Assembly: GCA_958407555.1 (NCBI GenBank)
Contig: CATYJC010000073.1
Location: 1-8,500, forward strand
DNA length: 8,500 nt
DNA from: an uncultured Collinsella sp.
GTDB lineage: Bacteria; Actinomycetota; Coriobacteriia; Coriobacteriales; Coriobacteriaceae
Direction of reading: 5' to 3'
A model generated the notes under the pieces. The model was not told the origin of the DNA. It made no database searches and saw only the letters and a list, made by a program, of their open reading frames with translations. Below are positions 1 through 5,102 of the stretch, piece after piece. Positions within the stretch are counted from its first letter, which is position 1; each line of letters starts with the position of its first letter. The translations under genes were made by a program, and so were the position numbers.

Positions 1-1008
1 GCCGAGGTCGTGAGCGCCTGGACCGGCGTGCCCGTGTCCAAGATGATGCAGGGCGAGCTCGACAAGTTGAAGGGCTTGGAGGGCGAGCTGCATAAGCGCG
101 TCATCGGCCAGGACGAGGCCGTCTCCGCCGTCGCCGCAGCTGTGCGCCGCAGCCGTGCGGGCCTCTCCGATCCAGACAAGCCCATCGGCAGCTTCTTCTT
201 CCTGGGCCCCACCGGCGTGGGCAAGACCGAGCTCGCCAAGGCGCTTGCCGAGTGCCTGTTCGACGACGAGCGCGCGCTCGTGCGTATCGACATGTCCGAG
301 TACATGGAGAAGTTCAGCGTCCAGCGTCTGATCGGTGCGCCCCCGGGATACGTGGGCTACGACGAGGGCGGTCAGCTCACCGAGGCCGTGCGCCGTCGTC
401 CGTACTCCGTAATCTTGCTCGACGAGATGGAGAAGGCCCATCCGGATGTCTTCAACGTGCTGCTGCAGGTGCTCGACGACGGCCGCCTGACCGATGGCCA
501 GGGTCGCCAGGTGTCCTTCAAGAACACGATTATCATCATGACGTCCAACGTGGGCTCCAAGGCCATCGCCGATCTGTCCGGTAAGGACGAGGAGGAGATG
601 CGCCATCAGGTCGACGCCGCCATGGCTCAGACCTTCCGCCCCGAGTTCCTCAACCGTATCGACGATATCGTGGTGTTCCATCCGCTCGGCATGGCGCAGA
701 TCGAAAAGATCGTCGACATCCAGCTTGCCGACGTCCGCGCACGTCTGGCCAAGGAGCGCATGACGCTTGCCATCACCCCGGCGGCCAAGCAGATGCTCGC
801 CGTGGGCGGCCTGGACCCCGTGTTTGGCGCCCGTCCGCTCAAGCGTCTGGTTCAGCGCGAGGTCGTGGATGCCATCGCCGCCGCTATCATCGACGGCACG
901 GTGCGCGAGGGCGATCAGGTGACGGTCGATGTCGACAAGGATGGCGGCTTTACCGTCGTGTGCGACAACACGCCGGCGGCCACCTACGAGGTCCCCGACG
1001 CCGAGTAG
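1..1008 (+). CDS. clpB: ClpB-type AAA+ disaggregase, C-terminal part (5' end outside window)
   Basis: The frame is open from base 1, so the start and the first ATPase domain lie off the left edge; 335 codons are visible. This is the second AAA+ domain of a Hsp100 chaperone, which threads aggregated proteins through a hexameric ring in the cytoplasm, working with DnaK. Counting residues from base 1, the Walker A motif GPTGVGKT is at 69-76, the pore loop GYVGY at 116-120, Walker B ILLDE at 138-142, sensor 1 TSN at 181-183, the arginine finger in FLNRID at R219, and sensor 2 GARPLKR at 276-282. The wording around the pore loop (RLIGAPPGYVGY) and after Walker B (LLQVLDDGRLTDGQGR) fits ClpB better than ClpC. 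After the D2 small domain there is a hydrophilic tail of about 20 residues ending in VPDAE. No CIRCE or HAIR operator can be judged because the promoter is not in the window. ClpC is the main alternative. Confidence 0.9.
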   Translation, partial: AEVVSAWTGVPVSKMMQGELDKLKGLEGELHKRVIGQDEAVSAVAAAVRRSRAGLSDPDKPIGSFFFLGPTGVGKTELAKALAECLFDDERALVRIDMSEYMEKFSVQRLIGAPPGYVGYDEGGQLTEAVRRRPYSVILLDEMEKAHPDVFNVLLQVLDDGRLTDGQGRQVSFKNTIIIMTSNVGSKAIADLSGKDEEEMRHQVDAAMAQTFRPEFLNRIDDIVVFHPLGMAQIEKIVDIQLADVRARLAKERMTLAITPAAKQMLAVGGLDPVFGARPLKRLVQREVVDAIAAAIIDGTVREGDQVTVDVDKDGGFTVVCDNTPAATYEVPDAE

Positions 1009-1025
1009 ATTTATGGGACATGCCT

Positions 1026-1031
1026 TATAAT
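1026..1031 (+). promoter_or_regulatory. Possible -10 box (TATAAT) between clpB and its terminator
   Basis: A perfect TATAAT hexamer lies 17 bases after the clpB stop codon and about 25 bases before the terminator stem. No convincing -35 box lies 16-18 bases upstream (GAGTAG or similar). If active, it would start a transcript near base 1038 that ends at the terminator, or reads through into the 57-codon gene. It could also be a chance match in a short AT-rich spacer. Confidence 0.25.
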
Positions 1032-1055
1032 CTGCCAGTCGTCTCTAAACGCCAA

Positions 1056-1090
1056 GGGCGGCGGATCCAATTGGGTCCGCCGCCCTTTTT
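1056..1090 (+). terminator. Rho-independent terminator behind clpB
   Basis: A 13-bp stem (1056-1068 with 1073-1085) with a single G-U pair and an AATT loop is followed at once by five T residues (1086-1090). The arms are GGGCGGCGGATCC and GGGTCCGCCGCCC. This is a textbook intrinsic terminator 47 bases after the clpB stop codon. The other strand lacks a T-run of useful length, so it is most likely rightward only. Confidence 0.93.
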
Positions 1091-1126
1091 CGTGCGACAA
1101 TCGATGATGCTGAACAGATGCGATGT

Positions 1127-1132
1127 AAGGAG
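1127..1132 (+). promoter_or_regulatory. Shine-Dalgarno site that decides the start of the 57-codon gene
   Basis: AAGGAG lies 8 bases before the ATG at 1141 but only 2 bases before the in-frame ATG at 1135. Normal spacing therefore favours 1141. Confidence 0.7.
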
Positions 1133-1140
1133 CTATGCAG

Positions 1141-1314
1141 ATGAAAGACGAGAACAAGACAAGCGCGCCGGCGCCCAAGCCCACGTCCAAACCGGCACCC
1201 AAGCCGCGCGACCCCTACATCCGTGCCGAGAACGAGGACGACGACGGCTACGATCCCTACAGTGATCGCCGCCCCGAGCGCGAGCCGATGTTCGAAGCCG
1301 ACCCGTGGCGCTGA
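1141..1314 (+). CDS. Small charged hypothetical protein, 57 aa
   Basis: I do not recognise this protein. It is supported as a gene by a good ribosome-binding site (AAGGAG, 8 bases upstream), by placement after a terminator, and by strongly biased composition. An N-terminal Lys/Pro/Ala-rich stretch (residues 1-22, APAPKP- and PAPKP-like repeats) is followed by an acidic, Tyr- and Asp-rich middle (EDDDGYDPYSD, about 31-42) and an Arg/Glu/Pro tail ending in DPWR. There is no hydrophobic segment, so it is probably cytoplasmic and largely disordered. An in-frame ATG at 1135 would add two residues but sits too close to the Shine-Dalgarno site. No partner gene shares its transcript: clpB is ended upstream by a terminator and the next gene converges. 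A palindromic repeat starts 24 bases after the stop. Its function cannot be inferred. Confidence 0.7.
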   Translation: MKDENKTSAPAPKPTSKPAPKPRDPYIRAENEDDDGYDPYSDRRPEREPMFEADPWR

Positions 1315-1338
1315 GTGCCACCCAAAAGGCCACCAATA

Positions 1339-1405
1339 AGTTGCGGTGAAATAGGGACTGTTTTGCAGTTTGATCAGCAAAAACCGTCCCTATTCCACCG
1401 CAACT
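1339..1405. repeat. Palindromic REP/MITE-like repeat, copy 1
   Basis: The left arm begins AGTTGCGGTGAAATAGGGAC and the right arm ends with CTATTCCACCGCAACT. The arms pair over about 28 bases with two mismatches and one bulge, around a loop of about 10 bases. The outer 16 bases of each arm are identical to those of the copy at 8355-8421, including the same A-opposite-C mismatch at arm position 11. It lies between two convergent genes, 24 bases after one stop and 41 bases before the other. Neither strand has a clear T-run after the stem, so it is at best a weak bidirectional terminator. Confidence 0.85.
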
Positions 1406-1446
1406 GCGTTAGGGATGTGGATGTCGGGCGGCTGTCTTCGGGCTGG

Positions 1447-2949
1447 CTAGTCCTGGGCCTTGATGCTCGGCAGGAGAATCTGGGCGAGGTAGTCGGTCTC
1501 GAGTTTGGTCGCGGCGTCTGCGTTGCCGTCTCTGCCAACCAGGTCGTTCTTAATCTGGCTATAGGTGTAGCGGTTGCCGGTCGTAAGCTCGACAAGTTCA
1601 ATAGCCTGGTCCATGGGATAGGTCGACACAGGGTCCTGCGTGCGTCCATTAACGGTTTGCGGAATCACGTACGGATAGACAGGGCCGCTGGCGTAGACGG
1701 TGTAGCCGTTGCCTAGGCTGACCGTGCCCAAAACCGTATCGCCGTCGTCGGGCATAAAGGTCTCGCCGTCGCGCACTGCGACAAGTGTCACGATTGGCGT
1801 ATTGGTGTCAGCGCCCAGATAGATGCACAGCGTGCTGCCGTTTTGCCAGGTCGCGACCTTGCCATACCACTCAACCGGAATATCGAGCTGATACAGGTTC
1901 GTCGCCTTGTGTCGAGCGTCGGCATCGCGGGCGGACTGTGCCTCGCTTGCGCTTACGGCGTTGGCGGCGGCATCACGGCGCGTAATTGCCGCCTGCTGGA
2001 GTATCTTTGCCGCGGCGGCAGAGCTTGCGCCCCCTTCCTCGGCATACTTGGCGGCGGCATCGATCTGGTCGTCGGTCACCGTGTCGGCCGAAGGTACCTT
2101 GAGCTTAAAGGTGGCCTGGGCACTCAAATCCTGCCCATCGCTCTTAATGGTGACCTGCGCCTTGGTGGTCGGGACGGTGTAGATGGTGCCGTCTTCCGCG
2201 ATGGGGGATCCAGCAATGGAGAGCGTGTAATCGCCGGGCAGCAGCTTAATGCCGCGACCGTGCTCGTCAACGTAGAGCGTTTCGCTCACAGAAGAGCCGT
2301 CGGAGTCCTGGCCACTCACCTGCACGGGGATCTTTGAGCCGGTGGAGCAGTCGAGCCCCGCGGCATGTACGCCAATTTGCACCGACATCATGGTATGGGC
2401 GTTTGCAGCAACCACGGCGGCCTGCTCTTGCTGGTATCCGTTCCAAGCCGCATAGCCCGCGCCGCCGGCGACGAGCGCGATGGCAACAACGCCTGCCACC
2501 ATCAGGTTGCGTCGCTTGGGCGACATCTTGCGATGGCGAACCTCGGCCTCGCGTGCCGAGGGAACGGACGGCAGGGGAATATCGCCCATGGCGATGGTCT
2601 CGTCTACGGCTGGTGCGGAACCCAGGCCAGGAAGCTCGCGGGTCAGCGAATCCTCGGCCGGCAAGCTGTCGAGCAAGACGGTTTTCTCGCCCGTGTCGAA
2701 TTCGGGCTGGTCGTCGGCCTCGTATTCGGATTCCTCGTGCCCCGCCTCGTCTTCGATGGGCGCGGCGCCATCGTCTTTTGCATCCTGATCATCGGGCTGC
2801 GCTTCGATTTCCGGCTCATCTCGCACATCAACGCTCGAATCGTCAAACGCAATCTCGGCCAGTGCGATCTGGTCAAGGCTCTCCAGGGCCTCGGCACACG
2901 CTTCTGCATCTTGGGCCGCATCCTCTTGGCCCATCGTCTCATCTTTCAT
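1447..2949 (-). CDS. Membrane-anchored protein of unknown function, 500 aa
   Basis: I do not recognise a named family. The first 135 residues are strongly acidic and low in complexity (many Asp, Glu, Ala), and should be cytoplasmic. A basic stretch (VRHRKMSPKRR, 137-147) leads into one membrane segment (about 148-168, Val/Ala/Gly-rich), so the remaining 330 residues should lie outside the membrane by the positive-inside rule. The outer part has a beta-rich segment (about 190-285) with a LLPGDYTLSIAG motif like those in small surface beta-sandwich domains. Next is an Ala-rich, probably helical linker (about 293-350), then a globular region starting YQLDIPVEWYGKV (353-365). That last region resembles repeats in other coriobacterial surface proteins, from memory only. 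A run of five G at 2954-2958 (complement) four bases before the ATG may serve as ribosome-binding site. The AT-rich upstream stretch (2950-3071) probably holds the promoter, but I cannot place its boxes. Confidence 0.82.
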   Translation of the reverse strand: MKDETMGQEDAAQDAEACAEALESLDQIALAEIAFDDSSVDVRDEPEIEAQPDDQDAKDDGAAPIEDEAGHEESEYEADDQPEFDTGEKTVLLDSLPAEDSLTRELPGLGSAPAVDETIAMGDIPLPSVPSAREAEVRHRKMSPKRRNLMVAGVVAIALVAGGAGYAAWNGYQQEQAAVVAANAHTMMSVQIGVHAAGLDCSTGSKIPVQVSGQDSDGSSVSETLYVDEHGRGIKLLPGDYTLSIAGSPIAEDGTIYTVPTTKAQVTIKSDGQDLSAQATFKLKVPSADTVTDDQIDAAAKYAEEGGASSAAAAKILQQAAITRRDAAANAVSASEAQSARDADARHKATNLYQLDIPVEWYGKVATWQNGSTLCIYLGADTNTPIVTLVAVRDGETFMPDDGDTVLGTVSLGNGYTVYASGPVYPYVIPQTVNGRTQDPVSTYPMDQAIELVELTTGNRYTYSQIKNDLVGRDGNADAATKLETDYLAQILLPSIKAQD

Positions 2950-3071
2950 ATATCCCCCAAGCTCAATATCGGGACAACACTGTACCCAAAAATGGAGCTA
3001 TATAAAGCGCATGCGAAATATAAGATCCGATTTAACCCGAGTGCATCGTTTAGCCGCATCCTCGCGGCAGC

Positions 3072-3112
3072 AAAAAGCCCCCGGAACGCGGACGAATCAC
3101 ATTCCGGGGGCT
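3072..3112 (-). terminator. Rho-independent terminator behind the TetR/membrane-protein unit
   Basis: A perfect 11-bp stem (3076-3086 with 3102-3112, arms AGCCCCCGGAA and TTCCGGGGGCT) has a 15-base loop. Read leftward it is followed by TTTTTG (complement of 3071-3076). It lies 70 bases behind the stop codon of the membrane-protein gene at 3183-4190. It should insulate the 500-residue protein gene further left. Confidence 0.88.
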
Positions 3113-3122
3113 CTGCAATGCG

Positions 3123-3161
3123 TTGAGTTGCGCGGAGCCGGCTATGCGGCTTCGTACTCAA
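3123..3161 (-). other. Stem-loop in the 3' untranslated region
   Basis: TTGAGT (3123-3128) pairs with ACTCAA (3156-3161). After a three-base bulge, 3132-3140 pairs with 3147-3155 with two G-U pairs, leaving a six-base loop. It sits between the membrane-protein stop codon and the terminator and has no T-run of its own. It could protect the mRNA 3' end, but that is inference. Confidence 0.45.
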
Positions 3162-3182
3162 GCGATGTTTGCGCCAGGCGCG

Positions 3183-4190
3183 TTACTCGGCGTGAGCGTA
3201 ATCAACCTTGGCGCGACGAGCGGTAGCCTTCTCCCAATCGCTGGTGCCCTCAAAGACATCCTGCTTGTAGGGATTGCGGCCGAGCTTCTTGGCACGGTAG
3301 GCGATGTAGATGATTGCGGCGACGTTGGCGATCAGCGCGGCGACCGAGACCGCGGTAGCGGCGCCGGGGTCGAGCGTGGAGTGGGTCACAAAGATGGACT
3401 CCTCCTGGAAGTACGGGAACACCTGGGCAAACATGCACCAAATGGCCAGCGTGAAGGCGCGGTTCTGGATCCAGCCGCCCTTGTTCCAGATAAAGGCGGC
3501 GACGGTGGGCGCCAGCAGCAGCGCAAAGCCGCAGAACCAGGAGTGGGTGGGCAGGCAGTTGTAGGTGTAGCAGAAGTTCCAGATATCGTAGGCGATGATG
3601 TAGACCCAGGTCATGTCGGGCCACAACATGTCGGTCTTGTCCTCGGAGGCGTAGACGCTCCACCAGCCGGTCATGCAGAAGATGTTGATGAGACCGGCGA
3701 TGCCGTTGAACACGTTGTTCCAGCCGGCAAGCTGCGTGGCACCCTCGGAGGTGACCCAAGTGGATTGGCCCAGGACAAAGAAGTGATAGGCGCTCTCGAA
3801 GTCGGACACGACGGCGATCATGATGTTGATGGCGACGATCACAAACGGCCATGCGCGGAACCAATGCGCCTTGCCGATCTTGCCCCACTGGTACTTAATT
3901 GCAATGAAGCCCCAGCAACCGGCCAGCGCCGCGTATACCTTGGCGTAGTGGAACCAGCTGTTCTGGTACACATGGGTGGGGTTGGTGAGCGCCCACTCGG
4001 CACCCTGCGAAACGCCGATGGCGATGGCGACGCAGTAGATGGTCATGGCCAGCGGGGCCACGCCAAAGATGATTGCCGCGCCCAGCTTAGTGCGGCGGCC
4101 GACCTCGTTGAGCACGATCAGGCCAATAAAGACCATGGCCCAGCCTGCCCAGTGGATAAGGGTATTGCTACCCCAAACATCGAACAGCAT
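3183..4190 (-). CDS. Polytopic membrane protein, probably DUF5692 family, 335 aa
   Basis: About nine hydrophobic segments are visible, near residues 13-30, 37-59, 83-99, 112-130, 157-180, 193-211, 217-235, 244-261 and 278-299. A short hydrophilic C-terminal tail (300-335) follows. The segments are unusually rich in Trp, Tyr, Phe and Cys (for example WNNVFNG at 157-163 and IIAYDIWNFCYTYNCLPTHSW at about 198-218). That suggests a binding pocket or cofactor site within the membrane rather than a generic channel. The assignment to DUF5692 is from memory of this aromatic-rich architecture and is moderate. No transport signature or ATPase partner is present. AAAGGAG (complement of 4197-4203) lies six bases before the ATG. 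The gene follows the TetR gene by 63 bases on the same strand, so the two are probably co-transcribed and both under TetR control. Its role may be uptake, export or sensing of whatever ligand the module handles; the sequence does not decide this. Confidence 0.85.
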   Translation of the reverse strand: MLFDVWGSNTLIHWAGWAMVFIGLIVLNEVGRRTKLGAAIIFGVAPLAMTIYCVAIAIGVSQGAEWALTNPTHVYQNSWFHYAKVYAALAGCWGFIAIKYQWGKIGKAHWFRAWPFVIVAINIMIAVVSDFESAYHFFVLGQSTWVTSEGATQLAGWNNVFNGIAGLINIFCMTGWWSVYASEDKTDMLWPDMTWVYIIAYDIWNFCYTYNCLPTHSWFCGFALLLAPTVAAFIWNKGGWIQNRAFTLAIWCMFAQVFPYFQEESIFVTHSTLDPGAATAVSVAALIANVAAIIYIAYRAKKLGRNPYKQDVFEGTSDWEKATARRAKVDYAHAE

Positions 4191-4208
4191 GCTGCTCTCC
4201 TTTCACAC

Positions 4209-4236
4209 GCCCGCGGCCCCTCTTCCGATCGCGGGC
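4209..4236 (-). other. Small GC-rich hairpin between tetR and the membrane-protein gene
   Basis: GCCCGCG (4209-4215) pairs perfectly with CGCGGGC (4230-4236) across a 14-base loop. There is no T-run after it in the direction of transcription, so it is not a standard terminator. It lies five bases upstream of the ribosome-binding site of the membrane-protein gene and could modulate processing or translation. In GC-rich DNA a 7-bp stem can also be chance. Confidence 0.3.
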
Positions 4237-4253
4237 AGTTTGGCCAAATGTCG

Positions 4254-4916
4254 TCAGTTCTGGGGCTTGCGCTCCGGATACTTGGCGGTATAGCCCTCGA
4301 TGTGGAGTGTCGAGGCGATGATTTCCTTGACCGTCTCGTCGGGCACATCGGGGTGTGTGCGGATATACATCAACAACCCCATGATGAGGGTGTAGAACGT
4401 CTCGTAGACATGGTCGATGCGTAGCTCATGATGGGCGACAAAATCCACCACGGTGGTGTCGCAGATATACTGCGCCACGCGCTGGACCACGTTGTGCAAA
4501 AAGCCGCCGTAGAGCGCACCGCTGCTCGAGGTGAGCGTGCTCGGCAGCTCGTGGCCGCTCACGACCAGACGCTTAAAGAGCGGGGCGACGGTGTCGAGCG
4601 CGCCTTCGATATCACCGACGGTGCGGCCGGCGTTCCACTGCTCGAGCTCGGAGATAAAACCGTCGATTGCCTCGTCCATGACAGCGGTGACGGCGGCGTC
4701 CATATCAGCAAAGTAGTGGTAGAACAATGAGCGTGTGCAGCCGGCTCGCTTGGTCACGGCCGAGACAGATAGATGCGACACGCCCAGCTCGGAGCTTACG
4801 GTGCGCACGGCATCGAGGATCTCGCGACGGCGTTCGTCGCCCGTCAGGCGCTTTGCCGCGCTATCGGATGCGGGGACGGCATCGACCACAGAGGTATCTG
4901 CTGTGTTGTCGCCCAT
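4254..4916 (-). CDS. TetR/AcrR-family transcriptional regulator, 220 aa
   Basis: Residues 29-72 form the typical TetR N-terminal domain: a helix (RRREILDAVRTVSSELG), then the helix-turn-helix with SVSAVTKRAGCTRSLFYHYF at about 50-69. The FYHYF ending is a family hallmark. The C-terminal ligand and dimerisation domain (about 75-210) is not assignable to a ligand class. An alternative GTG start at 4955 would add 13 residues. I prefer the ATG at 4916 because AAAGGCGG (complement of 4923-4930) lies six bases before it, while the GTG has no convincing site and the extra residues are not part of the fold. The gene diverges from the oxidoreductase gene, and the space between holds two matching palindromes, the probable binding sites. 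It likely represses itself, the downstream membrane protein and the divergent operon, with a small molecule relieving repression. Which ligand is unknown. Confidence 0.92.
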   Translation of the reverse strand: MGDNTADTSVVDAVPASDSAAKRLTGDERRREILDAVRTVSSELGVSHLSVSAVTKRAGCTRSLFYHYFADMDAAVTAVMDEAIDGFISELEQWNAGRTVGDIEGALDTVAPLFKRLVVSGHELPSTLTSSSGALYGGFLHNVVQRVAQYICDTTVVDFVAHHELRIDHVYETFYTLIMGLLMYIRTHPDVPDETVKEIIASTLHIEGYTAKYPERKPQN

Positions 4917-4964
4917 GTTTTGCCGCCTTTCATCCTCTTTTGCCTGACCGTTCACCTAACAGTC

Positions 4965-4995
4965 TTGAATATTGTTGACGGTTCGTCAATACTAT
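4965..4995 (+). promoter_or_regulatory. Possible rightward promoter overlapping operator 1
   Basis: TTGAAT (4965-4970) and TACTAT (4990-4995) are separated by 19 bases, slightly long for a sigma-70-type promoter. The left palindrome falls inside the spacer, where a bound repressor would block polymerase. On the other strand TAGTAT (complement of 4989-4994) could be the tetR -10 box, with TTGTTG (complement of 5010-5015) 15 bases upstream. The two promoters would then overlap face to face. These boxes are weak matches, so the exact positions are uncertain. Confidence 0.35.
4975..4989. promoter_or_regulatory. Probable TetR operator, site 1 (TTGACG-GTT-CGTCAA)
   Basis: This is a perfect 6-bp inverted repeat with a three-base centre, typical in size for a TetR dimer site. 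It lies 59 bases upstream of the preferred tetR start. The half-site matches that of site 2 at five of six positions, and the sixth (G or A) changes together with its partner in the opposite half. Confidence 0.75.
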
Positions 4996-4997
4996 TT

Positions 4998-5012
4998 TTG
5001 ACACAATGTCAA
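4998..5012. promoter_or_regulatory. Probable TetR operator, site 2 (TTGACA-CAA-TGTCAA)
   Basis: A second perfect 6-bp inverted repeat with a three-base centre, centred 23 bp from site 1, about two helical turns, so two dimers could sit on nearly the same face of the DNA. The outermost arms ATTGTTGAC (4971-4979) and GTCAACAAT (5008-5016) also form a perfect 9-bp inverted repeat across both sites, which makes the whole region symmetric. It lies about 90 bases upstream of the oxidoreductase start. Confidence 0.75.
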
Positions 5013-5102
5013 CAATGGCGGGTGAACGGCATGGGGCATGTCGAGCCCGTAAAAAGAGGGGCGCTGCGTGCCTGCCAGGCTGCGGCAAGAGAAGGGACAA
5101 CC

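Noticed and set aside
2365..3126. Plus-strand open frames opposite the 500-residue protein gene
   Set aside because: They cross the intergenic region and terminator and lack ribosome-binding sites. The minus strand shows a coherent topology of acidic arm, basic anchor and membrane helix.
3123..4424. A 433-codon open frame on the plus strand across the membrane-protein and tetR genes
   Set aside because: It runs opposite to two well-supported genes with ribosome-binding sites and family motifs, and it covers a terminator and a regulatory gap. It has no recognisable domain.
4773..5102. A 110-codon upstream extension of the oxidoreductase frame
   Set aside because: It would translate through the operators and the start of the tetR gene. 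The ATG at 5103 has a well-placed Shine-Dalgarno site, and the sequence that follows it fits the family.
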